Source: Opitutus sp. (GTDB lineage: Bacteria > Verrucomicrobiota > Verrucomicrobiae > Opitutales > Opitutaceae). Taken from it: a DNA stretch of 64,000 bases. The notes beneath the pieces were generated by a model. The model did no database searches and was not told where the DNA came from. It saw only the letters and a list, made by a program, of their open reading frames with translations. The stretch's first letter is position 1; each line of letters opens with the position of its first letter. Positions 9,001 through 16,680 of this stretch are shown in pieces. The stretch lies in contig SIBR01000006.1 in assembly GCA_009695065.1 (NCBI GenBank), positions 50,201-114,200 on the forward strand, written 5' to 3'. A program made the translations under genes and the position numbers.

Positions 9001-9281
9001 GCAATTTTTGTCTGGCCCGAGTATAATTCGAGCTTCGGATTGGGCAACGTGCCGCTCACGCCCGGAAATTGATTGAGGCCCGGACCGATGGCACGAATCA
9101 GCACTTTTTTTTGCACCCCCTCGCCGATGACAAAACCCACAATCGGCGCAGATGCACCCGTCCCTGCCTGCGTCCGGGTGGAAAGATTGGCCAGACGCTG
9201 TCCGAATTCAGCCGCCTGCAGCGACACGCTCAAAAGCAGGGTAACCCCGAGGATCCAGCGGCGGAGAAAGGCAGATTTCAT
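6030..9281 (-). CDS. Large exported DUF1800 protein with repeat, Calx-beta-like and CHRD-like domains
   Basis: From the ATG at 9281 the protein is 1083 residues. A signal peptide (MKSAFLRRWILGVTLLLSVS) is followed by two related modules of about 130 residues (roughly 28-160 and 161-292). These share LSTR-QVGTG, KVLIRAIGPGL/KILVRAAGPAL, NDDW and LIEVYD. Next come a Calx-beta-like segment (about 300-400), a CHRD-like segment ending in FPGGELRGALIQS, and the DUF1800 region from about residue 545 (ARFLTQATFGPTKADID, SPDENYAREVMQLFTIGLN). It probably works at the cell surface or in the periplasm with the DUF1501 protein encoded just downstream. The function is unknown. The frame is open 64 codons further upstream, but the signal peptide decides the start. 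Confidence 0.85.
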   Translation of the reverse strand: MKSAFLRRWILGVTLLLSVSLQAAEFGQRLANLSTRTQAGTGASAPIVGFVIGEGVQKKVLIRAIGPGLNQFPGVSGTLPNPKLELYSGQTKIAENDDWTASTIGGTAGFSAAGAFALSTGSRDAALLATLGPGAYTAQVTGVGTTQAGMILLEVYDVTGQARLMNLSTRAQVGTGGGILISGVAIAPGGGIRKILVRAAGPALGAMYPSLPTLADPTIAIIAGNNIQIASNDDWGTKNAPALSAAFLQTGAFPFGAGSKDAALIADLAPGQNYTIQVSGVGNTTGIALIEVYDLTPANLAAVSVVATTSSTDTKGAAPAVFTVTRTGPTGSPLDVYYNLSGTAISGLDYASLPGLVTIPAGAPSASVAVNARAAGLGPAINKDVSLSVVSGPGYTLDTHPLAAISIFYNPGSLYVSSLRVAPVATTSTGYGTATIQLSSDQTFAVINLTFSNLSSPQTVAYVRIGNPGEIGTELVRLPNGQVSGQTWAFQASGALSVGEIVQALKDGRIFVSVESASFPGGELRGALIQSNGSLAFIPPAAAPAVADAALTPIAAARFLTQATFGPTKADIDALVGRPASELGNWITAQMALPASLLLDATRADFNTFTVVASDNPQFSYQNRQAGWWKNVRTGPDQLRQRVAFALSQIFVVSDVNSALYNNPLGLANYYDILVRGAFGNFRQVLEDVTLSPIMGFYLSSLRNLKATLDQRTGRPTSPDENYAREVMQLFTIGLNRLQPDGTLMVDALGIPIPTFDQNSITELAKVFTGWGYASTVTNPSFTGATANWIQPMMLYPAFHEDQAKTLFGGIVLPANQGGAKDLRDTLDALFNHPNTAPFISRQLIQRFVTSNPSPGYVFRVAQTFANNGNGVRGDLGAVVRAILTDYEVRSTAVAATASFGKLREPLLRATALQRAFNGGANDGRFAYFVAQTNESQLGQTALHAPTVFNFYEPNYVQPGTLAAAGLFAPEYQILTDTTAISQPNQLWSWIYANRTQGATANAGEATIGFIHDSSLLALARTPAALVDHVNLVLAAGGLPKAVTDRMVAAISALPNNTAATDLERVRSAIYLAVSVPQGAIQK

Positions 9282-9503
9282 TGGGAGCAAATTCGCGAAG
9301 TGCAGGTCGAAGAAGCCATCAGACGCCCGCCACCCCACCTTTGTTTCATCTGCGGAAATTAAGTCGAGTGCGAAGGTGCGAAATTTCCGTAAAAGCTCTC
9401 GCCCGGAATTCATGCTCAAGAAATAGCACCCCTCAATTTCCCAAGTGCAATTCGGGGCCAGGCCGGTATCCATTCGCCTTTTACTGAGTCACCGAATTGA
9501 GAA

Positions 9504-9579
9504 TGGTGCCCCCGTCCGGACTTGAACCGGAATCCGCAGTTTAGGAAACTGCTGCTCTATCCAGTTGAGCTACGGGAAC
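9504..9579 (-). tRNA. tRNA-Arg (anticodon CCU), CCA encoded
   Basis: Read on the minus strand, the gene begins GTTCCCG and closes its acceptor stem with CGGGGGC followed by A and an encoded CCA. The anticodon stem pairs GCAGT with ACTGC around the loop TTCCTAA, so the anticodon is CCT and reads AGG. The T arm TTCCGGTTCAAGTCCGG is canonical. All four arms are visible, and an AT-rich stretch precedes the 5' end. Confidence 0.96.
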
Positions 9580-9713
9580 TTATAATCTAATCGATTTCAA
9601 CCTAACCAGACCATATCGGCCGGCCGAAATCAAGTCAGTATGGCCCCGGCAAGGCATGCCGAATATTTTGCATGGCCGGGTGAATCGGGACTGCAAGGCG
9701 CCCAAAATGCGCG

Positions 9714-9742
9714 TTGACAAGCTGAACACCCGCTTCACCTTC
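9714..9742 (+). promoter_or_regulatory. Possible rpsR promoter (-35 TTGACA)
   Basis: A perfect TTGACA at 9714-9719 stands 40 bases before the rpsR ATG, in a gap without other coding. At a 16-18 base spacing the -10 region is poor (CACCTT or similar), so this is only a candidate. If real, the 5' leader would be very short. Confidence 0.25.
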
Positions 9743-9759
9743 TCCCCTCCTTTTAAGCC

Positions 9760-9954
9760 ATGAGCACGACCGAACAAAAGCAGCAGACTCCCACTCCCGC
9801 GGAAATTCCCTTCACGACGCCGCAGGCGTGGGTCCGTTTCGTGACCGACACGGGCAAGATTCTGCCGCGCAAATACACCGGGCTTTCCGCCAAGCATCAG
9901 CGGGCCGTCACCCGCACGATCAAGCACTCGCGGAACATGCTGCTCACGCAGTAA
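9760..9954 (+). CDS. rpsR: 30S ribosomal protein bS18
   Basis: The 64-residue protein carries the bS18 core: [20 protein letters not shown] then [19 protein letters not shown]. It binds the 16S rRNA platform beside bS6. The polar Gln/Thr/Pro N-terminus replaces the usual Cys-containing start and makes it shorter than the common 75 residues. It stands alone between tRNA-Arg and a terminator, not in an rpsF-ssb-rpsR-rplI cluster. No Shine-Dalgarno precedes the ATG; the leader is pyrimidine-rich. Confidence 0.95.
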   Translation: MSTTEQKQQTPTPAEIPFTTPQAWVRFVTDTGKILPRKYTGLSAKHQRAVTRTIKHSRNMLLTQ

Positions 9955-9981
9955 GGCGTCCAGACTCATCACCTAAGTTTC

Positions 9982-10010
9982 AAGGCCGGAGACGCTCTCC
10001 GGCCTTTTTC
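9982..10010 (+). terminator. Rho-independent terminator after rpsR
   Basis: A perfect 11-bp stem (AAGGCCGGAGA paired with TCTCCGGCCTT, 3-base loop CGC) is followed by a short T run. It starts 28 bases after the rpsR stop and ends just before the next gene. Confidence 0.88.
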
Positions 10011-10015
10011 GTGCC

Positions 10016-11011
10016 ATGGCAAATGCATCCGTCCGCGTCTACCGGGGCACCACCAGAAACCTGAAATTCCTGGCGGGCCGCCTGCGCGCTGGCGAGGTCG
10101 TCGCCGTTCCGACCGAGACGGTTTACGGACTCGCGGCCAACGCGCTGAAGGCAAGCGCGTGCCGCAAGATTTTCCGCGCGAAAGGGCGCCCGCTCAACGA
10201 TCCGCTGATCGTGCACCTCCATTCGATGGCCGGGCTGCCGCAAGTGTGCGAGGCAAACCCCGCCGCCCTTAAGCTGGCCCGCAAATTCTGGCCCGGACCG
10301 CTTACCTTGGTGTTGCCAAAAAAATCGGCGGTACCCGCAATCGTTTCGGCCGGCCGGGAGAGCGTCGCCGTGCGAGTGCCGGCCCATCGCCTCTTTCGGC
10401 GCTTGTTGCAACTGACGGGGCTGCCGCTGGCGGCGCCGAGCGCGAATCCGTTTGGCTACATCAGTCCCACCACGGCCGGGCACGTGCGACAAAGTCTGGG
10501 CAAGAAGATCAGCCACATCCTGAACGGCGGGCCCTCGCGCATTGGCGTGGAGTCGACGATTGTCGATCTGCGCAATCCGGCCAAGCCTCGCGTCCTCCGG
10601 CCCGGCGCGATTTCGCGCGAAGCGTTGGCGGCAACGCTGGGCTGCAAGGTTGGCCTTGCTCGTCGTTCCACCGTCAACTCCCGCGAGGCAAAGGCCCAAG
10701 TCGCACCGGGCCTGCTGGAACGCCACTACAGTCCCCGCACGCCCGTGGTTTTGCATCAGCGCATCTCAACTCACGGCGACGCACGGTGCGGGTATATTTT
10801 TTTCCGCCAGCCGGCCGGGCCGGCACGAGCCAATATCTTCTGGCTCGACGCCCGCGGCGACCTGGCCGGTGCGGCCCGCCGGCTTTTTGCCACGCTTCGC
10901 AGGGCCGATGACCGGCAATTTGCCCAGCTTCACGTGGAACTCGCCCCCGCCGCCGGCGGGAGCTTGGGCATCGCCATCAACGACCGCCTGCGGCGCGCCG
11001 CCTCGCGCTAA
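10016..11011 (+). CDS. L-threonylcarbamoyladenylate synthase (Sua5/YrdC family, long form)
   Basis: The 331-residue protein makes threonylcarbamoyl-AMP from threonine, bicarbonate and ATP for the t6A modification of tRNAs reading ANN codons. The YrdC domain covers about residues 12-215: the phosphate-binding VPTETVYGLAANAL, KGRPLNDPLIVHL, WPGPLTLVLP, the nucleotide-site stretch LPLAAPSANPFGYISPTTA, and GVESTIVDLRNP. The C-terminal third after GLLERHYSPRTPV is the Sua5-type extension, so this is the long form rather than TsaC. The ATG lies at the end of the rpsR terminator. No SD is present. Confidence 0.92.
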   Translation: MANASVRVYRGTTRNLKFLAGRLRAGEVVAVPTETVYGLAANALKASACRKIFRAKGRPLNDPLIVHLHSMAGLPQVCEANPAALKLARKFWPGPLTLVLPKKSAVPAIVSAGRESVAVRVPAHRLFRRLLQLTGLPLAAPSANPFGYISPTTAGHVRQSLGKKISHILNGGPSRIGVESTIVDLRNPAKPRVLRPGAISREALAATLGCKVGLARRSTVNSREAKAQVAPGLLERHYSPRTPVVLHQRISTHGDARCGYIFFRQPAGPARANIFWLDARGDLAGAARRLFATLRRADDRQFAQLHVELAPAAGGSLGIAINDRLRRAASR

Positions 11012-11130
11012 CCCGCGGAAGCGCCGCGTTCAGCGGTGCTTCGAATCGTCGTCCTTCGCGGACATCACATAATAGTCCCTGTAGGACTTATGAGCAGCGC
11101 GATCCGCGCTATCTGGAGGAGCTTTTCGGC

Positions 11131-12393
11131 TTGTTGCTCAATCGACAGAAGAACGAGCGGGCCGTGGCAGCAGCCCGCGGACTACTTGGCGAGAAACTCC
11201 TGCCGCTGGAAGTCCGGCAGCTTGCTTTGCTGGCAGGCGCGACGGCGAGTTACCTTCAGGGCAATTTCGATCAGGCGGATGATTTCCTGCGATCGACTCC
11301 AACCGCGCCAGCCTCCGTCCAAGCCAGGCTATTGTCCGCCAAAATCAATTGGGAACGCGGTTATCGCGAACTGGCGCTGGTGGAACTGCGCTCGCTGGCC
11401 GCTGCCTTCCCCCATACGTGGGAAATCCACGCCGATCTGGTTTTCCGTTTGCGGCAATCGAACCTCTCCGGCGAGGCGCGACGGGCCACCCTGGCGTTCC
11501 AAGTCGCCCACCCCGACCTGCCCGGCCCTCGTATCGAGCTTCTCCACGCCTACCGGGAGGACGGCGACATCGCGTAGCTTCAACGGGAAATCGATTCGTT
11601 GATTCAAGATTTTGCGGCCGATCGTGGCGTAATTTTGAGGGTGGCGGAATTCGCCGCCGCCATGGGCGACGTTTCCCTCGCGCGCCGGCTGCTCGATCAC
11701 GCCCGCGTCCGAAATCTGCCGTGGGAACCACACGCCTTTTTATTCGTCGAAGCTCTGGTCGTTGCCCGCGAGTATCAAAACGCCTCCAACACGATCCGCA
11801 CGCTCCTTCGAGAGTATCCGGATTGGGCGCAACGCCACGGTCCTCTGCTCCACAGCCTTCAAGCCGCGACTTGCCTCGGATTGGGAGACTACGAGTCCGC
11901 CCGGCTATTCCTGACGCACGCACTGCATCAGCCCGCACTTCGGGCCGATAGCCTGCTCGCCATGTCAAATTGCTTCGCCGAACTGGGCGCGGCCGAACAA
12001 GCGCACAAAATCTTGATCAGGGCCTTTACCGCCGATCGGCGCAGTCAAGTGGTGCTCACGCGACTGGTGGAGTTCGACCTCAATCTGAATCGCATCGATC
12101 ACCTGCTCGATCACCTCGGCACCCTGCTGACCATGCGCCGGCCTTCACCGGACATTTTGCGCGTCGCCCGCCACAAACTGGGCAGCGATCTTTTCCTGTT
12201 TTCGCCCGGCCGCACCGCTGTCCTGGACGCCGTTCACGTCGCGCTAGAACGCAATCGCCGCGAGACTCCGCGGCGCGCGAGCCCCACCGCCCCGGCACCA
12301 GGTCAGCGCTTGATTTCACGCAACTCGGCAAGCAGCCGCTCATTCTGTTCCCGGGTGCCCACCGTGACGCGGATCCATTCGGGCAAGCCGTAG
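11131..12393 (+). pseudogene. TPR-type protein gene interrupted by an in-frame amber codon
   Basis: One reading frame carries a continuous tetratricopeptide-like helical protein broken by a single TAG at 11575-11577. Before the stop it reads QLALLAGATASYLQGNFDQA and LPGPRIELLHAYREDGDIA. After it the same frame continues LQREIDSLIQDF and then AAMGDVSLARRLLDHARV. The frame is also open upstream of the first TTG (YEQRDPRYLEELFG) without a good start codon, so the N-terminus may be lost too. The 3' end runs about 90 bases into the convergent hisC gene, suggesting the original stop is also gone. CAG to TAG is the simplest origin of the stop. Function unknown; probably a helical scaffold. Confidence 0.72.
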
Positions 12394-13394
12394 GATTTAA
12401 CTGGCCTCACGATCACGCCCCGCCGCTGCAGCGCCTCAAAAACGCGTATGCCGTCTCCGACTTTGATCAGCATGAAATTCGCGACACTCGGGACAAATTC
12501 CAATGCCAGTTCGCGGCAACCACGCTCCAGTTGGGCCAGCCCCGCGCGATTCTCCCGGACCGTCTTTTCCGCAAACTCGCGATCGTCCAGCGCCGCCAGT
12601 GCCGCCGCCTGCGCGATGGCGTTGACATTGAAGGGTTGCCGCACCCGGTTGAGCAGCCCGCACAACTCCGCGCTCGCATAGCCGTAACCGATGCGCAGCG
12701 CCGCCAGTCCGTAGATTTTGGAAAACGTCCGCAGGCAAACGATCTTGCGGCCCTCGGCGATCAACGGCCGCATGTCGGGTTCCCGCTCCAAAAACTCGGC
12801 ATAGGCCTCGTCGAAAACGGCGACGACATGGTCCGGCAGCTGACGCGCGAAAGCCAGCAGCTCGGCTTCGGCGTTGGCCGTCCCGGTCGGATTGTTCGGC
12901 GAACAGACATAGACGAGCTTGGTGCGCGGAGTTATCGCCCCCCGGATCGCATCAAGGTCATGCTGCCAGTTGCGCAAGGGCACTTCGACCGCTTTCGCGC
13001 CGAATAGCAGAGTCACCAGCTTGTAGACCACGAAGGCCGGCGCCCCCATCACCACCTCGTCCCCCGCTTCGATGAAGGCGTGTCCGAGCAATTCGATAAT
13101 CTCGTTCGAACCGTTGCCCACGATGAACTGATCGGGCTGCAAACCACGCCCCGCCGCCAGTTTTTGGCGCAGCTCGAAACATCCGCCATCCGGATAAAGT
13201 TCCCCCTGTTCGAGCGCCCGCCGGGCGGCGGCGATCGCCCGCGGCGACGGCCCAAACGGATTCTCGTTCGAAGCCAGCTTGATGATGCTCCGGGGATCGA
13301 GTCCCATCTCGCGCGCGACATACTCGATCGGCTTTCCCGGTTCGTAGACGGGTTGGGTCAACACGGAAGGCTTGGCCAGCGACGCAAAGTTCAT
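12303..13394 (-). CDS. hisC: Histidinol-phosphate aminotransferase
   Basis: The 363-residue PLP enzyme converts imidazole-acetol phosphate and glutamate to histidinol phosphate in histidine synthesis. Visible family signatures are IKLASNENPFGPSP, FIVGNGSNEIIELLGHAFI, YVCSPNNPTGTANAEAELL, VVAVFDEAYAEF, and TFSKIYGLAALRIGYG with the PLP lysine. The C-terminal RPVKSYGLPEWIRVTVGT carries the substrate-phosphate arginine. Length is normal. It is a single gene, convergent with the broken TPR gene. Some HisC-like enzymes act on aromatic amino acids, so a dual role is possible. Confidence 0.93.
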   Translation of the reverse strand: MNFASLAKPSVLTQPVYEPGKPIEYVAREMGLDPRSIIKLASNENPFGPSPRAIAAARRALEQGELYPDGGCFELRQKLAAGRGLQPDQFIVGNGSNEIIELLGHAFIEAGDEVVMGAPAFVVYKLVTLLFGAKAVEVPLRNWQHDLDAIRGAITPRTKLVYVCSPNNPTGTANAEAELLAFARQLPDHVVAVFDEAYAEFLEREPDMRPLIAEGRKIVCLRTFSKIYGLAALRIGYGYASAELCGLLNRVRQPFNVNAIAQAAALAALDDREFAEKTVRENRAGLAQLERGCRELALEFVPSVANFMLIKVGDGIRVFEALQRRGVIVRPVKSYGLPEWIRVTVGTREQNERLLAELREIKR

Positions 13395-13581
13395 CCATTG
13401 ACTCGAACACGATTCCCCACCGGCGCGAAAGCCCCAAATGTAGCCATGACTGGTGAGCGAGAGACGTTGGGGACAAAAGGTCGGCTATCGCCATCGCTCT
13501 ACCCGCCGGGCTGACAACGCGGACAAGCCCGACGGCGGCTATCCGGAACCTACGAGGCAAAGTGATGGGCAGCCCCGCGGA

Positions 13582-14748
13582 TCAGCCGAAACCCGTTCGC
13601 TCCAACAGCCAGTAAAGGCCCGCTAGCACGACAAGTACCGACAATGCCGGCACCCCGCGTCGCACAAAAGCTTCGTTTTTGCGCAGGCGCCAGACGATCG
13701 GCAAAACCACCGCCGCAATCGCCACCTGCCCCACCTCGACACCCAGATTAAACGTCAACAACGGCAGCGCGATCCCCTGCCGGCCCGACCCCACGCCCAA
13801 TTCGCGCAGGACGCTCGCAAACCCAAAGCCGTGAATCAGCCCAAACGCGAACGTGAGCGCCCAGCGCCCGGGAGGTTCCGCGCCACGCCGCCAAAGATTC
13901 TCCACCCCGACAAACACGATCGATACCGCGATCGCCGCCTCGACGAACGAGCTGGGCAGCTGGATGACATCGAGCGTCGCCAGCGCCAGCGTCAGGGAAT
14001 GCGCCAAGGTGAAGCACGAAACGACGGCGACGATGGAACGAAAACTTCGGCAGACGACGAGCAGCGCAAACAGAAACAGCAGGTGATCATAACCGGTCCA
14101 GATATGCTCCACGCCCAGCCGAAAAAAGCCGAAAAAAGCGACCCGCTCCGCGGCGGTTGGATTTTCCGCGGGTCGGAAGGAGGACGACCCCAGATCGATC
14201 TCGATCCGATCGTCCTTCGCGCTGAGCAACTTCGTCGCAATGGTTGAACCGCGCTGATCGGTAATGATCAGAAACTGCCGGTGACCCGACGGCAGGGCGC
14301 CCAGCTTCACGGCCCGCAACATCAACCGGCCAGACGCGGGACAAGGATAGACGAAGCGAAAATTCAAGCTGTCGCGATCCGCGAGGTTTACCTGCGTTTC
14401 GACGGGCACCACCCGCGTCGCTCCCGCTCGTGCATCCCAAAGCTCCGCCGCCAGCGCCTGCAATGCCGCCTTTGCCGCGGCGAATTCCGTCTCGGTCCAA
14501 GTCGCCGCCGTTCGCGCTGAAGGCGGTAGCAGTTGTTGGGCATCGGCGGGCGCGAAACCCACCGTGAGTTCTAGCACGCCCGCGCGGAGCTCGCCTTGCG
14601 CGGTGCTGATCCCGGGATCATGGGCGCGCAAGGCCGTCGCCCCAGCCAAGATTGCGATCCAGCCCCGCAAGAATCCCAACCGCCCGAACCCGCAACTTTC
14701 GGCGACAAATTTCGCCCGGTCGCCGGGATTGGATGCGGGGCGTTTCAT
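13582..14748 (-). CDS. HupE/UreJ family membrane protein with extracytoplasmic domain
   Basis: From the ATG at 14748 (MKRPASNPGDRAKF) the protein is about 388 residues. A signal segment precedes RAHDPGISTAQGELRAGVLE, which opens a periplasmic beta domain of about 170 residues. The C-terminal half has about six membrane segments with the HupE/UreJ_2 landmarks: FRLGVEHIWTGYDHLLFLFA, CFTLAHSLTLALA and FGLIHGFGFASVL. The histidines in these helices could bind a metal. Such proteins are often linked to nickel or cobalt movement, but no urease or hydrogenase gene is near. Its role here is undetermined. Confidence 0.82.
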   Translation of the reverse strand: MKRPASNPGDRAKFVAESCGFGRLGFLRGWIAILAGATALRAHDPGISTAQGELRAGVLELTVGFAPADAQQLLPPSARTAATWTETEFAAAKAALQALAAELWDARAGATRVVPVETQVNLADRDSLNFRFVYPCPASGRLMLRAVKLGALPSGHRQFLIITDQRGSTIATKLLSAKDDRIEIDLGSSSFRPAENPTAAERVAFFGFFRLGVEHIWTGYDHLLFLFALLVVCRSFRSIVAVVSCFTLAHSLTLALATLDVIQLPSSFVEAAIAVSIVFVGVENLWRRGAEPPGRWALTFAFGLIHGFGFASVLRELGVGSGRQGIALPLLTFNLGVEVGQVAIAAVVLPIVWRLRKNEAFVRRGVPALSVLVVLAGLYWLLERTGFG

Positions 14749-14910
14749 GCGGGGTGATCGGCAACGAAGCCGATCCACTTTCCACCGCGCAAGGAATTAT
14801 CCTCAGTCGGGCATAGAAGAACGCTGGCATCACCGCGCACCGACGGAGTTCAGAAACGCACTCGCGCGACCCCACATCCGCGCCACAAGCTTTCCCGCGC
14901 ATGCCGCGCC

Positions 14911-15579
14911 ATGCCTGCAATGGATTTCTTCTGGCTCCCTCCCGACCCCGCCGATCCGCTCGGCTTGGTGGCGCTCGACCGCCACCTGCCGCCCGAACGT
15001 CTGATTTCGGCCTATCGCCGCGGGATATTTCCGTGGCCTGACGCGGCGCTGACCGGCGTGATTCCCTGGGTTTGCCCCCCGCGGCGCGCCATCCTGGAAT
15101 TCGAAGCTTTGCACATCCCCCGCAATCTTCGGCGCGCCGGCCGGGCGCTTGCCACCCTGCGATTCACGATCGACGCCGCATTCGAAAGCGTGATCCGCGC
15201 GTGCGCCGCCGCACCTCGCCCGGGCCAGCGCGGGACCTGGATCACGCCGGAAATGATCAGGGCCTACATCGAACTTCACCGGCTGGGCCACGCCCACAGC
15301 GTGGAGGCATGGGACGGTGATGTCCTGGTCGGCGGCCTCTACGGCGTCACCGCCGGCGGCGTGTTCACCGGCGAAAGCATGTTCCATCAGCTCAGCGAGG
15401 TTTCGAAACTCTGCGTGCTCCGGCTCGTCGAACACCTCGCGAGCCGCGGGGCAACGTGGATCGACATTCAGCAACTCACCCCTCATTTCGCCCTCCTCGG
15501 CGCCCATGAAATCAACCGCGACGAATTTCTCCGCCGCCTAGCCGAAGAACAGTGTGTCGACCGCGTACTCTTTCCCTGA
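14911..15579 (+). CDS. aat: Leucyl/phenylalanyl-tRNA--protein transferase
   Basis: The 222-residue enzyme transfers Leu or Phe from tRNA to N-terminal Lys or Arg, creating N-degrons for ClpS/ClpAP. It starts MPAMDFFWLPPDPADPLGLV and shows the family blocks LISAYRRGIFPWP, WVCPPRRAILEF, TWITPEMIRAYIELHRLGHA, HSVEAWDGDVLVGGLYGVT, GESMFHQLSEVSKLCVLRL and DIQQLTPHFALLGAHEINR. Length and motifs are normal. The next gene, rlmF, may start inside its last codons. Confidence 0.95.
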   Translation: MPAMDFFWLPPDPADPLGLVALDRHLPPERLISAYRRGIFPWPDAALTGVIPWVCPPRRAILEFEALHIPRNLRRAGRALATLRFTIDAAFESVIRACAAAPRPGQRGTWITPEMIRAYIELHRLGHAHSVEAWDGDVLVGGLYGVTAGGVFTGESMFHQLSEVSKLCVLRLVEHLASRGATWIDIQQLTPHFALLGAHEINRDEFLRRLAEEQCVDRVLFP

Positions 15580-16640
15580 AGCGCAGCCCTACCGCCCCAT
15601 CGAAATTCGTCCGCGCGTTTGCATCGTCTACTCATCCGGTTCTTTGTGCCCCCGAACCCGCCGCCACATTGACCCATCGTCCAAAAACACCACTGGAAAA
15701 GAGCGGATTGCATCCGCGGAACCGGCATCGGGCCCGCTACGACTTCTCGGTCTTGGTCCGCGTTTGTCCGGACCTCGAACGTTTCGTCGAACTCAATCCC
15801 TCCGGGGAGCCAACGGTGGATTTCTCGGATCCGGCCGCCGTGAAATCCCTCAATCAAGCGCTGTTGAAACATCACTACGACGTTTCGGATTGGGATATTC
15901 CACCCGGTTATCTCTGCCCGCCCATTCCGGGTCGCGCCGACTACCTGCATCATCTGGCCGACTTGCTCGGCGCAGGCGAAGCAGCGACCGTCCCGCGGAG
16001 CCCGAAAGTCGCGGTACTCGACATCGGCATGGGGGCCAACTGCATTTACCCGATCCTCGGTGTCCGCGAATACGGCTGGCGGTTCGTCGGTTCCGACATC
16101 GACCCTTCCGCCGTCATCTGGGCCCGGCGACTCGTCGCCGCGAATCCGAATCTCAAGGGACTGGTGGATTGCCGGCTCCAGCCATCCCCGGCCGAAATCT
16201 TCCAAGGCATCGTTCAGCCCGGCGAAACTTTCGCGCTTTCGATGTGCAATCCGCCGTTCCACGCCTCGCCGGCGGCAGCCGCGGCCGGCACGTTGCGAAA
16301 ACTGAGAAATCTGGGTGTCGGGAAAAATGCCAGACCGGTTTTGAATTTCGGCGGCCGGAGCAACGAATTGTGGTGCGACGGCGGCGAATCCGCGTTCGTC
16401 CGAAAGATGATCACTCAAAGCGCCCGGCAACCCGAACTCTGTGGTTGGTTCACCACCCTGATCTCGAAACGCGAAAGTCTCCCGGCGGTCTATCGTGCCC
16501 TCACAGCCGTTAACGCCGCCGAGGTGCGCACCATCGAACTCGCGCACGGCCAAAAGCAGAGCCGGATCGTCGCGTGGCGGTTTCCGCTGAGCTCCGCCGG
16601 TCGATCGTCCCGCCGTCACGGCGGCCCGGCTCCGGGATGA
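15552..16640 (+). CDS. rlmF: 23S rRNA (adenine-1618-N6)-methyltransferase
   Basis: The protein methylates A1618 of 23S rRNA. Family markers are GLHPRNRHRARYDFSVLV, LNQALLKHHYDVSDWDIPPG, LCPPIPGRADYLHHLADLL, the SAM-binding VAVLDIGMGANCIYPILG, and the catalytic FALSMCNPPFHASP (NPPF). The GTG at 15552 gives 362 residues and a 28-base overlap with aat, but the first 50 residues are poorly conserved in character. A TTG about 115 bases further in, just before HRPKTPLEKSGLHPRN, is an equally good start. Confidence 0.9.
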   Translation: MCRPRTLSLKRSPTAPSKFVRAFASSTHPVLCAPEPAATLTHRPKTPLEKSGLHPRNRHRARYDFSVLVRVCPDLERFVELNPSGEPTVDFSDPAAVKSLNQALLKHHYDVSDWDIPPGYLCPPIPGRADYLHHLADLLGAGEAATVPRSPKVAVLDIGMGANCIYPILGVREYGWRFVGSDIDPSAVIWARRLVAANPNLKGLVDCRLQPSPAEIFQGIVQPGETFALSMCNPPFHASPAAAAAGTLRKLRNLGVGKNARPVLNFGGRSNELWCDGGESAFVRKMITQSARQPELCGWFTTLISKRESLPAVYRALTAVNAAEVRTIELAHGQKQSRIVAWRFPLSSAGRSSRRHGGPAPG

Positions 16641-16680
16641 AACCGCCCGCCGCCTGAACCATTCCGGCCGCTTCGACTCG

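Noticed and set aside
11575..11577. TAG as pyrrolysine or other recoding
   Set aside because: No methylamine or pyrrolysine genes nearby, and the gene is eroded at both ends; other decayed genes here carry TAA stops, so mutation explains it better.
13440..13560. GC-rich inverted repeats as a terminator between hisC and the HupE-like gene
   Set aside because: Short imperfect pairing (GGGCT/AGCCC) without a T run; not convincing.
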